Made by a program: the position numbers and the translations under genes. The notes below the pieces were generated by a model. The model was not told the origin of the DNA. It saw nothing but the letters and a program-made list of their open reading frames with translations, and ran no database searches. Positions 44,715-53,372 of a stretch of 64,000 nt of DNA are shown in pieces. Every line of letters begins with the position of its first letter. Position 1 is the stretch's first letter. The DNA is from JAHEFT01 sp963766195 (GTDB lineage Bacteria; Pseudomonadota; Gammaproteobacteria; Xanthomonadales; SZUA-36), in the NCBI GenBank assembly GCA_963766195.1, contig CAVXYY010000005.1, forward strand, positions 558,001-622,000. Direction: 5' to 3'.

Positions 44715-45110
44715 CTACATCAGGCCGAAAACCACGCCGTAAATCGTAAACTGCACGCTGTGGTAGCCGGCGTTGATCAGCCACAACTTCAGGCTTTTCA
44801 ATTCGAACAGGTAATTTACCCCGAAAGAGGTCGCCACCCAGGCCAGCCCGACGCCAATGCCGGAATGCAGGGCCATGAAGGTGCTGGGTTCCGGCCCGAT
44901 CACGGCCGAAAAGGCTGCGGCGGCGATCAGGCAGAGTATGAAAGAAACACCGAAGATCATGCCCTTGTTCGAGGCTGCAAGCTGTTCATCACTGAGCCCG
45001 GCCTCTTTTTGCCAGGTTTTTCCGAACAGCAGGGGCGAGTACCACAGGCCGCCAACCACGAAGGCGGATATCGCCGCGATCAGCGCTGGCAGCCATTCGA
45101 CCGGCCTCAT
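44715..45110 (-). CDS. DUF1761 membrane protein
   Basis: The 131-aa protein has four hydrophobic segments and the DUF1761 start WLPALIAAISAFVVGGLWYSPLLFGKTWQ, with LWYSP as the family hallmark. The function is unknown. Its ATG overlaps the stop of yggX (ATGA), so it is expressed with yggX, mutY and ftsY. Confidence 0.85.
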   Translation of the reverse strand: MRPVEWLPALIAAISAFVVGGLWYSPLLFGKTWQKEAGLSDEQLAASNKGMIFGVSFILCLIAAAAFSAVIGPEPSTFMALHSGIGVGLAWVATSFGVNYLFELKSLKLWLINAGYHSVQFTIYGVVFGLM

Positions 45111-45391
45111 GCCTGGTTTTCTTCTTCGGGCGGGACGTAGCCTTCCGGCGCATCGGTGACCCCTTCGAACAGGTATTTCACCATTTCGCCCTCGAGGTAC
45201 TTCCGGTGGTCCGGGTTGATCGGCGACAAGCGGTTCTCATTAATCAGCATGGTTTGATGGGCCATCCATTTCTGCCAGGCTTGCTGCGAGATATTTTCAA
45301 ATATTTTCTTGCCAAGCTCGCCGGGGTAGGGCTGGAAGGCCAGTCCATCCAGTTCTTCGCCAAGCGCAAGGCATTTCACTTTTCGGGTCAT
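45107..45391 (-). CDS. yggX: Oxidative damage protection protein YggX
   Basis: The 94-aa protein has the YggX pattern: KVKCLALGEELDGLAFQPYPG (with the conserved Cys), ISQQAWQKWMAHQTMLINE and RLSPINPDHRKYLEGEM. YggX limits iron-driven oxidative damage, particularly to Fe-S enzymes. Its start overlaps the end of mutY, which encodes a 4Fe-4S enzyme; this mutY-yggX pair is conserved in gammaproteobacteria. Confidence 0.95.
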   Translation of the reverse strand: MTRKVKCLALGEELDGLAFQPYPGELGKKIFENISQQAWQKWMAHQTMLINENRLSPINPDHRKYLEGEMVKYLFEGVTDAPEGYVPPEEENQA

Positions 45392-46443
45392 GCAAATTCT
45401 CCGTTGTTCAGTTTTTTCAACAATTCGGTGACCGGTTTGGGCATTCCGAGGGCCTCTTGCTGGGCGCAGTCAAACCAGTCCATCTGCCGGGAGCATTTTA
45501 CCTGCCTGGCATCAAAAGCGGTCGCCAATGCCGGAACAATGCTCATCCGGATATGGCTGAGCCGGTGTTCCACCGGCGTCAACGTGGTCACTCGGGTGCA
45601 GGATACACCCAGGGCCGCGCTGACGGCTTCAATGCTTTCGCCTTCGGGTAAACACCACAGGCCGCCCCAGATGCCGGCCGGCGCCCGTTTTTCCAGCAGC
45701 ACCCGGTTGTCGTCGTCCCGCAGGATAAGCATATGCAGGGTCCTGTCGCTGACCCGGGTGGCCGGCTTTCGCGACGGAAAGTCCCCTACCTGTCCCAGCG
45801 CCAGGGCGCGGCAATCGGAATTTACCGGGCATTGCTCACAGCCGGGGGCTGAACGGGTGCACAGCATCGCGCCGAGGTCCATGATTGCTTGCGTGTAGTC
45901 GGCGCCGCGGCTTTCCGGCAAGCGGGATTCAGCTTCTTGCCAAAGCCGTTGCTGAACCGATGACTTCCCCGTCCAACCCGCCACCGCGGCATGCCGGGCC
46001 AGCACCCGGCGCACGTTTCCATCCAGGACCGGCGCGGGCTGACCGGTGGACTGCGACACGATGGCATTCGCCGTGCTTTGGCCTATGCCGGGCAGGGCCG
46101 CCAGGTTCTCGGCGCCCTGCGGGAGCTGTCCTTTGTGCCGGTCCATGCACACCAGGGCGGCCTTGTGCAGGTTGCGGGCGCGCGCGTAGTAGCCCAGTCC
46201 GGACCAATGTGAAAGCACGTCGTCCAGTGACGCTGCAGCCAGCGAGGATAGATCAGGAAATGACGTCATCCAGCGCTCAAAATACGGTATCACGGTTGCA
46301 ACCTGGGTCTGCTGCAGCATGATCTCGGAAATCCACACGCGATAGGGCGTGCGCGGATGCTGCCAGGGCAGGTCTTTACGGCCGTGTTCGTCCCACCATC
46401 GAAGCAGCCGTTCTGCAAAGGGAGATAGCCTGGTTGCGGCCAC
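45388..46443 (-). CDS. mutY: A/G-specific adenine DNA glycosylase MutY
   Basis: This 351-aa glycosylase removes A paired with 8-oxoG. It has the catalytic Glu in WISEIMLQQTQVATVIPYFE, the helix-hairpin-helix and Asp in PGIGQSTANAIVSQSTG and LDGNVRRVLARHA, a 4Fe-4S cluster (CTRSAPGCEQCPVNSDC: C-x6-C-x2-C-x5-C) and a C-terminal NUDIX-like domain. It begins with a GTG 3 nt after the ftsY stop. Confidence 0.95.
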   Translation of the reverse strand: MAATRLSPFAERLLRWWDEHGRKDLPWQHPRTPYRVWISEIMLQQTQVATVIPYFERWMTSFPDLSSLAAASLDDVLSHWSGLGYYARARNLHKAALVCMDRHKGQLPQGAENLAALPGIGQSTANAIVSQSTGQPAPVLDGNVRRVLARHAAVAGWTGKSSVQQRLWQEAESRLPESRGADYTQAIMDLGAMLCTRSAPGCEQCPVNSDCRALALGQVGDFPSRKPATRVSDRTLHMLILRDDDNRVLLEKRAPAGIWGGLWCLPEGESIEAVSAALGVSCTRVTTLTPVEHRLSHIRMSIVPALATAFDARQVKCSRQMDWFDCAQQEALGMPKPVTELLKKLNNGEFA

Positions 46444-46446
46444 GGC

Positions 46447-47439
46447 TCAGTCGATCGGCAGGATCGCGTTGACGAAGGACCCGGCGTCAAACGGCCGCAA
46501 GTCCTTGGCTGCCTCGCCTACGCCGATAAACCGGATGGGTACGCCCAGTTCGTGCGCGATACCGAACAACACACCACCCCGGGCGGTTCCGTCCAGCTTG
46601 GTGATGGTGATACCGGTCACGCCAATCGCCTGTTTGAATTCGCGGGCCTGGTTGAGTGCGTTCTGCCCGGTGCCCGCATCAACCACCAGCATGATCTCAT
46701 GCGGTGCCGACGGGTCGATCCGGCTCATCACCCGGTGGATCTTCTTCAGTTCCTCCATCAGGTTGTGCTGTGTATGAAGGCGCCCGGCGGTATCCGCTAT
46801 CAGTACATCAATGCCACGGGCTTTCGCCGACTGCAGTGCATCGAAAATAACAGCCGCCGAATCCGCGCCGCTGCCCTGGGACACGACCGGAATCTGGTTG
46901 CGCTCGCCCCATGATTTCAACTGTTCGACCGCTGCGGCACGGAAGGTGTCCCCCGCCGCCAGCATGACCTTGAGTCCGTCTTCCTTGTAACGCTGGGCCA
47001 GCTTGCCGATGGTGGTCGTCTTACCCGCTCCGTTTACACCCACCATCAGGATCACAAACGGTTTTTTATCCTGGTCGACCGCCAGGAACTGTTCACAGGG
47101 TTCGATCAGCTCATACAGCTCGGCCTGGACGGCTGGCAGAACTTGTCCGGGATCCGTGATCACCCGGTTGGCCATTGCTGAGCGCAGGTTTTCGACGATT
47201 TCAAGGGCGGCGTTCACGCCGATATCGGACGTGATCAGCGTGGTTTCGATTTCATCCAGCAAGTCTTCATCAATCGAGCTGCGGTTGGTCAGCAGCGCCC
47301 CGAGTCTTTTCCCGAGTTGCCTGCGTGTATCTTCCAGGCGCAGCTCCAGCGCATCCTGGCCGGAAGCTTCGGCGGGGCGTAGCTGGACATCCTGCACCGC
47401 ACCGGGCTTGTTCTTGTTTTTTCGGAATATGCGCAGCAT
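46447..47439 (-). CDS. ftsY: Signal recognition particle receptor FtsY
   Basis: The 330-aa GTPase docks SRP-ribosome complexes at the membrane. An NG domain follows a short charged N-terminus: four-helix N domain (LLDEIETTLITSDIGVNAA), P-loop GVNGAGKTTTIGKLA, DTFRAAAVEQL, DTAGRLHT and TKLDGTARGG. The acidic A domain is very short compared with Escherichia coli FtsY, as in many other bacteria. It is the first gene of ftsY-mutY-yggX-DUF1761. Confidence 0.95.
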   Translation of the reverse strand: MLRIFRKNKNKPGAVQDVQLRPAEASGQDALELRLEDTRRQLGKRLGALLTNRSSIDEDLLDEIETTLITSDIGVNAALEIVENLRSAMANRVITDPGQVLPAVQAELYELIEPCEQFLAVDQDKKPFVILMVGVNGAGKTTTIGKLAQRYKEDGLKVMLAAGDTFRAAAVEQLKSWGERNQIPVVSQGSGADSAAVIFDALQSAKARGIDVLIADTAGRLHTQHNLMEELKKIHRVMSRIDPSAPHEIMLVVDAGTGQNALNQAREFKQAIGVTGITITKLDGTARGGVLFGIAHELGVPIRFIGVGEAAKDLRPFDAGSFVNAILPID

Positions 47440-47575
47440 GCTGTGGCTGTCCTCGGTCAGTGACGGGGCGTAATGCCAGGGAGTCTCTGAGTATAATTGA
47501 TCAGGGGTTCCTTAATTTTGGGGGCAAAGGATCCGTGTTCAAGGATCAGGCTTCCGGAATAGGGCTGATCGGGCG

Positions 47576-48166
47576 ATGAGTACGGCAATGAGTATGGCAA
47601 TGAGCAGCAAGCAACCGGGGACAGTTAGAATCATCGGCGGGAAATGGCGGGGTACGCGCTTGCGCGTGCGGGATCTTCCGGGTCTGCGGCCTTCCGGCGA
47701 CCGGAGCCGGGAGACTCTGTTCAACTGGCTGCAGATGCATCTCCGGGGTGCAGAGTGTGTCGACCTGTTTGCCGGAAGCGGTGTGCTGGGCCTGGAGGCC
47801 GCATCACGCGGCGCCGCCCGGGTCACGCTGCTTGAAAAGTCGAAACCGGCAGCCGACGAAATACGTGAGAGTCTGACGCGGCTGAAAGCCCAACAGGTTG
47901 AACTGATCCAGGGCGATGCACTCGCCTGGCTGGCTCAATGTGAGCCGCACTCCCTGGATATCGTGTTTATCGATCCACCCTTCGGGGCCGGCCTGGAAAC
48001 CCGCGCACTGGAGTTGCTGACGGGACGGCACTGTGTGCGCGAGGGGGGCTTCGTGTACGTCGAGACAGCCCTTGATTCGCCGGGGTTGGCGCCGGGTCCG
48101 GACTGGGAAATTGCCAGGGAACAGGTCATGGGTGATGTGCGCATGCGCCTGCTGAAAAAAATTTAG
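47576..48166 (+). CDS. rsmD: 16S rRNA (guanine966-N2)-methyltransferase RsmD
   Basis: This 196-aa SAM-dependent enzyme has the RsmD start GKWRGTRLRVRDLPGLRPSGDRSRETLFNWL, the SAM site VDLFAGSGVLGLEAASRGA and the catalytic DPPF motif (VFIDPPFGAGLE). It modifies G966 of 16S rRNA. Several in-frame ATGs (47576-47600) make the exact start uncertain. It is divergent from ftsY and lies upstream of coaD, a usual arrangement. Confidence 0.93.
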   Translation: MSTAMSMAMSSKQPGTVRIIGGKWRGTRLRVRDLPGLRPSGDRSRETLFNWLQMHLRGAECVDLFAGSGVLGLEAASRGAARVTLLEKSKPAADEIRESLTRLKAQQVELIQGDALAWLAQCEPHSLDIVFIDPPFGAGLETRALELLTGRHCVREGGFVYVETALDSPGLAPGPDWEIAREQVMGDVRMRLLKKI

Positions 48167-48214
48167 CAAAACGGGTACAATGCCTGTTTGCTGAAACCAT
48201 GGAATGACGCCGAA

Positions 48215-48709
48215 ATGAAGCCAAACCGGATCGCGGTCTATCCAGGCACGTTCGACCCCATCACCAACGGCCATACCGACCTGGTATCCCGTGCCGCGCG
48301 CGTGTTTTCGAAGGTGATTATTGCCATTGCAGAGAGCCCCCATAAAAAGCCGCTGTTCAGCCTGGAAGAGCGGATTCTGCTGGTAGAGCACGAAATGGTT
48401 GGCCTGGATAACGTCGAAGTCGTGGGCTTCAGTAACCTGTTGGTGGAGTTTGTGCAGCAAATAGGCGCATCGGTCATTATTCGTGGCCTGCGCGCTGTGT
48501 CTGACTTCGAGTACGAGTTCCAGCTGGCCAGCATGAACCGGCACATTGCGCCAAATGTCGAGACGATGTTCCTGACGCCCGATGAGGATTACAGCTTCAT
48601 TTCCTCGTCCCTGGTCAAGGAAGTTGCCCGCCTGAACGGCGATGTATCCGAGTTTGTATGCAAGGAAGTTCAGCAGGCCATGCAACTGCGCTTCAAGGAA
48701 CTGGGGTAG
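48215..48709 (+). CDS. coaD: Pantetheine-phosphate adenylyltransferase CoaD
   Basis: The 164-aa enzyme makes dephospho-CoA from ATP and phosphopantetheine. It shows AVYPGTFDPITNGHTDLV (TxGH motif), IIRGLRAVSDFEYE and the ISSSLVKEVA helix. ATG 48215 is the family start; the longer frame begins at a non-ATG codon. It follows rsmD by about 50 nt and precedes fdxL with no real gap. Confidence 0.96.
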   Translation: MKPNRIAVYPGTFDPITNGHTDLVSRAARVFSKVIIAIAESPHKKPLFSLEERILLVEHEMVGLDNVEVVGFSNLLVEFVQQIGASVIIRGLRAVSDFEYEFQLASMNRHIAPNVETMFLTPDEDYSFISSSLVKEVARLNGDVSEFVCKEVQQAMQLRFKELG

Positions 48710-48713
48710 GTCC

Positions 48714-48962
48714 TTGTCGCTCAAGATCACTGAAGAGTGCATCAATTGCGATGTCTGTGAGCCTGAATGCCCCAATGAGGCGATCTACCAGGGCCTCGAA
48801 TTTTACGAGATCGATCCCATGAAATGCACCGAATGCGTCGGGCATTTCGATACACCGCAATGCGTCGAGGTTTGCCCGGTGGAATGCATCCCGAAAGACC
48901 CTGACCATGTAGAAACCGAGGAAAAACTGTGGGAAAAATATCGACGCCTGACGTCCGTGTAA
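48714..48962 (+). CDS. fdxL: YfhL-family 4Fe-4S dicluster ferredoxin
   Basis: The 82-aa ferredoxin has two clusters: CINCDVCEPECPNEAIY and CTECVGHFDTPQCVEVCPVEC, the insertion in the second being typical of YfhL/Alvin-type ferredoxins. A TTG at 48714, just after GGGGTAGG, gives the family start (SLKITEECI). It begins 4 nt after coaD. Confidence 0.9.
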   Translation: MSLKITEECINCDVCEPECPNEAIYQGLEFYEIDPMKCTECVGHFDTPQCVEVCPVECIPKDPDHVETEEKLWEKYRRLTSV

Positions 48963-48973
48963 GCGCCCTGGTC

Positions 48974-50650
48974 ATGAAAATAATGCAGCTGGCAATGATT
49001 TGCCTGGTTCTGTCATGGGCGAATGCCGGACTGGCCGCTGAGCGGGTTCCAGGCAAAGCCGCCATTGCGAGCGCGCACTACCTGGCGACCGAAGCCGGGC
49101 ACGAGATCCTGGCCCAGGGTGGAAACGCCTTCGACGCAGCCATCGCGGTCAGCGCGGCGCTGGCGGTGGTCGAGCCGACCAGTTCCGGTATCGGCGGAGG
49201 CGCTTTCTGGCTGATCCACCGGGTGGAAGATGGCTTTGAGACCATGATCGACGCACGCGAGCAGGCCCCGGGCGCCGCCAGCAAGGATATGTACCTGGAT
49301 GCAGAAGGGAACGTGGTTCGCGACCTGGCGGTGAACGGACCGCTCGCAGGCGCCATACCGGGCGAGATCGCCGGGCTTGAGCACCTGGCGAAGAACTACG
49401 GCCGCCTGCCACTGGCAACCAGCCTGCAACCGGCCATCCGGATCGCCCGTGAAGGCTTTCCGGTTGATGACAAGTTTCATGAGCTGATGGGCTACCGGAT
49501 AAAGACCGTAAAGCGCTGGCCGGCGGCCAGTGAGGCGTACCTGGCGGACGGCGAAATACCGCCCGTTGGCTACATCATCAAGTCACCTGACCTGGCCTGG
49601 GTGCTGGAAAACGTGGCCGAACGCGGTGCTGCGGGTTTTTATACCGGGCCGGTCGCGGAGCGGATCATCAAGGGCGTGCGTGAAGCCGGTGGTATCTGGA
49701 CCATGGAAGACCTGGCTTCCTACGTGGTCAAGGAGCGTGACCCCATCCGCACCATGTACGGCGACTACGAACTGATCACGGCGCCGCCTCCGTCTTCCGG
49801 TGGCGTGGCGATCGCCGAAATCCTGAACATCCTGGAACCTTACCCGATCAACGATCTTGACCCGGTATTGCGCACGCATCTGATCGTGGAGGCCATGCGC
49901 AGGGCATACCGTGACCGGGCTATTTACCTCGGCGACCCGGATTTCGTTGAAATCCCGGTGGAGATGCTCATCAGCCAGTACTATGCCGACGGATTGCGGG
50001 CTTCGATCCGTCCGGATCGCGCCACTCCCAGCAGCATGCTGGCCGGTAACGATCAGATTCCCGGGGGTACCGACACCACCCATTTCTCGATCATCGACGC
50101 GGAAGGCAACATGGTTGCCGCGACGCTGACCGTGAATACGCCCTTCGGCTCGACTTTCATGCCACCCGGGACCGGGTTCGTGGTGAATAATGAAATGGAT
50201 GACTTTTCCGCCAAGGAAGGTGAGCCCAACGCCTATGGCCTGATCGGTTTTGCAGCCAACGAAATCCAGCCGTACAAGCGGCCGCTGTCGAGCATGACGC
50301 CAACCTTCATGATCGGTGAAGACAAGCGAGCAGTGATCGGCACTCCGGGCGGCAGCCGGATCATCACGATGGTGCTGTTGGGCATCCTGGACTTCATGCA
50401 AGGCCACGAACCCGAGTCCTGGGTGTCCCTGCCGCGGTTCCATCACCAGTATGAGCCTGACCGGATATCGGCCGAAGCCGGCGCTTTCACGGCAGAGCAG
50501 GTCGAAGCCCTGGAAGCCATGGGGCACGACGTCGAAGTGCGCGACAGCACCTGGGGAAATATGCATGGCGTCATGTGGAACCTGGAGACCGGGAAGGTCA
50601 GCGCAGGGTCCGATCCGCGCTGGTCATCGGGCCGGGCGATTGTAAGGTAG
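48974..50650 (+). CDS. ggt: Gamma-glutamyltransferase
   Basis: The 558-aa periplasmic enzyme has a signal peptide (KIMQLAMICLVLSWANAGLA), the family start AIASAHYLATEAGHEILAQGGNAFDAA and the self-cleavage/nucleophile Thr in GGTDTTHFSIIDAEGN. It ends in a GGSRII motif. It cleaves gamma-glutamyl bonds of glutathione and relatives. ATG 48974 gives the signal peptide. The TAG stop is part of a REP-like repeat (GTAGGAGCGA). Confidence 0.92.
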   Translation: MKIMQLAMICLVLSWANAGLAAERVPGKAAIASAHYLATEAGHEILAQGGNAFDAAIAVSAALAVVEPTSSGIGGGAFWLIHRVEDGFETMIDAREQAPGAASKDMYLDAEGNVVRDLAVNGPLAGAIPGEIAGLEHLAKNYGRLPLATSLQPAIRIAREGFPVDDKFHELMGYRIKTVKRWPAASEAYLADGEIPPVGYIIKSPDLAWVLENVAERGAAGFYTGPVAERIIKGVREAGGIWTMEDLASYVVKERDPIRTMYGDYELITAPPPSSGGVAIAEILNILEPYPINDLDPVLRTHLIVEAMRRAYRDRAIYLGDPDFVEIPVEMLISQYYADGLRASIRPDRATPSSMLAGNDQIPGGTDTTHFSIIDAEGNMVAATLTVNTPFGSTFMPPGTGFVVNNEMDDFSAKEGEPNAYGLIGFAANEIQPYKRPLSSMTPTFMIGEDKRAVIGTPGGSRIITMVLLGILDFMQGHEPESWVSLPRFHHQYEPDRISAEAGAFTAEQVEALEAMGHDVEVRDSTWGNMHGVMWNLETGKVSAGSDPRWSSGRAIVR

Positions 50651-50770
50651 GAGCGATTTAGCACAGGCGATGCAAACAGGACGGTTTTGCCGCAGGCAAA
50701 GAAGTCCTGTTGGAATGCCGTCGTGCGTTCGCGATGCGCAAAACCCAATCGCGATTGAAATCGCTCCTAC
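50647..50770. repeat. REP-like inverted pair (REPIN-like) between ggt and M20 gene
   Basis: A degenerate unit starting GTAGGAGCGATTT (50647) faces a full unit on the opposite strand at 50749-50770, whose 22 nt, read on the minus strand, are identical to 52067-52088. GTAG at the 5' end followed by a GCGATT/AATCGC palindrome is the layout of REP elements mobilised by TnpA-REP (RAYT) proteins. The ggt stop TAG lies inside the first GTAG. Confidence 0.7.
50675..50711. repeat. Hairpin repeat, copy 2
   Basis: This hairpin has outer stem AACAGGAC/GTCCTGTT (8 perfect bp), internal loop GGT/GAA, inner stem TTTGCC/GGCAAA and triloop GCA. The core at 50683-50703 is identical to 44488-44508, but the outer stem differs in both halves with pairing kept. 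It lies inside the REPIN-like spacer. Confidence 0.65.
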
Positions 50771-50789
50771 GGAAAACGAGGAAATGATG

Positions 50790-52070
50790 ATGAAAATTAA
50801 ATGGCTTTTACCTCTTCTTTTGATTCCGGTCACGTCACACGCCCAGGTAACCCCCGCCCAAATTGACCGGCTTGCATCCGAAGCGCAGACCCAGGTAGTT
50901 GAATGGCGGCGCTGGTTCCACCAGAACCCGGAACTGAGCAACCGTGAATTCAACACAGCTGAAAAAATCGCCGCAGCCCTGCGCGAAATGGGACTTGAGC
51001 CGGTCACGGGAATCGCGCACACGGGTGTGGTCGCGATCATCGAGGGCGGTAAACCCGGTCCGCTGGTGGCGATTCGCACGGATATGGACGCCCTGCCGGT
51101 CACCGAGCAAACCGGGCTTCCGTTCGCTTCACAGGCCACTGACCAATACAACGGCGAGCAAACGGGCGTGATGCATGCCTGTGGGCACGACAACCACATG
51201 GCCATGTTGCTCGGTTCAGCCTGGGTGCTGAATTCCGTGAAGGATCAATTGGCCGGTTCGGTCATGTTGATTTTCCAGCCGGCCGAAGAAGGTCCTCCCG
51301 GAGATGAAGAAGGCGGCGCCAGCCTGATGCTGAAAGAAGGTATCTTTGAAGAACGTAAGCCCGACGCCGTATTTGGCATCCACGTCGGCATCAGCACGCC
51401 AGGCGGTGAGATCGCCGTGCGGCCGGGTCCGCTGATGGCGGCGGCCGACAGCTTCAAAATGGTAGTCAAAGGCCGGCAGACCCACGGGGCAATGCCCTGG
51501 AAGGGCGTGGATCCGATTGTCCTGGCGGCCCAGATCGTCATGGCTTTTCAGACCATCGAGAGTCGCCAGGTGGACGTCACGCTGGCGCCATCGATTATCA
51601 GCGTCGGGCACATCGCCGGCGGCATTCGCGGCAACGTGATCCCCGACGAAGTCGTGATGGAAGGCACCATACGCACCTTTGACGAGGCCATGCGGCGGGA
51701 TATCCATGCGCGCATGGAGCGCACCGCCCGGGCCATTGCCGAGGCTGCCGGGGGCGAAATCGAATTCGAAGTGGGCCTGGGGACGCCTGCGGTTATCAAC
51801 GATCCGGAACTGCTGGCCCGGATGTTGCCCACCTTGCAGCGCGTTACCACGGTGCATGACATCACGCCACAGACCGTGGCCGAGGACTTCTCCGTCTATG
51901 CCGAGCAGACGCCCGGACTGTTCCTGTTCCTGGGTAACGGGCCGCCGGACGTCGACCCGGCAACACTGGCTGCCAATCACTCGCCGTTTTTCGACATGTA
52001 TGAACCAAATCTCGAGGTCGGTGTGCGGATTTTCAGCAACCTGGTGGTGGACTACCTGAACGGTGAGTAG
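50790..52070 (+). CDS. M20D amidohydrolase (exported N-acyl-amino-acid or hippurate-type hydrolase)
   Basis: This 426-aa protein has a signal peptide (KIKWLLPLLLIPVTSHA) and the M20D pattern: ALPVTEQTGLPFAS, MHACGHDNHMAMLLGSAW (metal His), FQPAEEGPPGDEEGG (metal Glu), VFGIHVGISTPGGEI and the dimerisation domain GRQTHGAMPWKGVDPI. It probably deacylates acyl-amino acids or splits small peptides in the periplasm. The third of three ATGs (50790) has GAGG 8 nt before it. Its TAG stop lies in the REP-like palindrome at 52067-52104. Confidence 0.88.
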   Translation: MKIKWLLPLLLIPVTSHAQVTPAQIDRLASEAQTQVVEWRRWFHQNPELSNREFNTAEKIAAALREMGLEPVTGIAHTGVVAIIEGGKPGPLVAIRTDMDALPVTEQTGLPFASQATDQYNGEQTGVMHACGHDNHMAMLLGSAWVLNSVKDQLAGSVMLIFQPAEEGPPGDEEGGASLMLKEGIFEERKPDAVFGIHVGISTPGGEIAVRPGPLMAAADSFKMVVKGRQTHGAMPWKGVDPIVLAAQIVMAFQTIESRQVDVTLAPSIISVGHIAGGIRGNVIPDEVVMEGTIRTFDEAMRRDIHARMERTARAIAEAAGGEIEFEVGLGTPAVINDPELLARMLPTLQRVTTVHDITPQTVAEDFSVYAEQTPGLFLFLGNGPPDVDPATLAANHSPFFDMYEPNLEVGVRIFSNLVVDYLNGE

Positions 52071-52104
52071 GAGCGATTTCAATCGCGAATAAATTCGCTC
52101 CTAC
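52067..52104. repeat. REP-like palindrome at convergent gene ends
   Basis: GTAGGAGCGA (52067-52076) and TCGCTCCTAC (52095-52104) form a perfect 10-bp inverted repeat; 52067-52088 is identical to the unit at 50749-50770 on the other strand. The TAG of the M20 gene (52068-52070) and, on the other strand, the TAG of the amidohydrolase (52103-52101) are both within the repeat arms. It may act as a bidirectional terminator or RNA-protecting hairpin. Confidence 0.75.
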
Positions 52105-53372
52105 GGTTTGATGTAGGCGCGGGGCATGTCGGTCTCCTCCGGCAGGTACCGGTCCCGCAACAGGGTCTGGCGTGAAACCATCTTGATGGGCTCGCCCCCG
52201 ATGATGACCTGGTCCGCAACCGAGGTCACTTCAAGCGGGTCACCGTTCCAGATGACCATGTCCGCGATGCTTCCGGGCTCGAGGCTGCCGTATTCACTGC
52301 CCAGAGCAAAGATAATCGCCGGGTTGATGGTCATAGCTCTGAGCCCGGATTCATAAGGCAGGCCATGGGCGACGGCATTTCCGGCGACTTGCCGGAGCTT
52401 GCGCGCCTGGTGGGTGCCGGCGCCATAAAAGGCAATCGTGACCCCGGCTGCGTTGAGGATCGTCGCGTTGTCCAGCCGCGCGCCGATTTCGTCGAAGTTT
52501 CCGGGCAGGTTTGACAATGCGTCAATCAACACCGGCATCCCGGCCTCCGCCAGCTGGTCTGCAACCATCCATGCCTCGGCACCGCCGCTGATTACGGCGC
52601 GCAAGCCGTGACGGGAGGAAAATTCAATCACCTGCAGGATGTCGCTGGCGCGGTCCGCGTTGAACACGACGATTCCGCCTTCCCGGTAAGCGGCCAGCGT
52701 ATTACGCCCGGCGATCGTCAGCAGCGGATCAGGTGACCATTGCACCTCCGCTGCAGATTCGGCCATCGCCTGGTCCAGCAACATCCATTGCCCGGCGCGC
52801 GATTCGCCGCTCTTTCCGGAGGCATCGGCCCCGACGTCGATGAACAGGACCCGTTTACCGAGGAATGACCGGTAGGAGCCGTCGAGCGACACCGCACGTC
52901 CCTGGCCGCCGATGATGCTGCCCGAGCGGTCTGCGCCCAGCATGCTCCAGGTGTAACCCTCGATCCGGGTGACGGGTATCGAAGTGGAATGCGGGTTATA
53001 TGCGGTCGTCACGTCAAACTCCGGTCTCAGGGCCGCGACCGCCAGGCCGCTGTCAACGGAAGAATCAACGGCGGATATCTCATCCAGACCCAGTTCGGTA
53101 ATGCCGGCGAAAAAGCCCGGCGTAACGGGCCGTCCCCGCGCTTCGATGACGGTGGCGTCCGCAGGAGCGGTCAGACCGACTGCGACTGCCTCGATATGCC
53201 CGTCGCGGACCAGGATATCGCCGTCCTGCAGGGGCACCATGCTGCTCATGCTGTAAACCGTGGCGTCATTGATGAACAGGGAATCCGCAAGGAGATTGAC
53301 GGTGCCGAGCAGGCCGAGCATCAGTACAAGCATGCAGCCTGTGTACCTGGATTTAGCATTCTGGCGGCTCAT
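52101..53372 (-). CDS. Amidohydrolase-like protein lacking metal ligands
   Basis: The 423-aa protein has a signal peptide (CMLVLMLGLLGTVNLLADS) and the amidohydrolase fold (DGDILVRDGHIEAVAVG, ARGRPVTPGFFAGITEL, NPAIIFALGSEYGSLEPGSIADMVIWNGDPL). The metal ligands are missing: the usual DxHxH appears as FFAGITE, and the segments matching VHMHC, FHHGVEA and HSD in its neighbour are VFNAD, ISGGAEA and FYG. It is probably not an active hydrolase and may be the non-catalytic partner of the downstream-coded active homologue. Its ATG overlaps that gene's stop (ATGA, 53369-53372). Confidence 0.8.
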   Translation of the reverse strand: MSRQNAKSRYTGCMLVLMLGLLGTVNLLADSLFINDATVYSMSSMVPLQDGDILVRDGHIEAVAVGLTAPADATVIEARGRPVTPGFFAGITELGLDEISAVDSSVDSGLAVAALRPEFDVTTAYNPHSTSIPVTRIEGYTWSMLGADRSGSIIGGQGRAVSLDGSYRSFLGKRVLFIDVGADASGKSGESRAGQWMLLDQAMAESAAEVQWSPDPLLTIAGRNTLAAYREGGIVVFNADRASDILQVIEFSSRHGLRAVISGGAEAWMVADQLAEAGMPVLIDALSNLPGNFDEIGARLDNATILNAAGVTIAFYGAGTHQARKLRQVAGNAVAHGLPYESGLRAMTINPAIIFALGSEYGSLEPGSIADMVIWNGDPLEVTSVADQVIIGGEPIKMVSRQTLLRDRYLPEETDMPRAYIKP

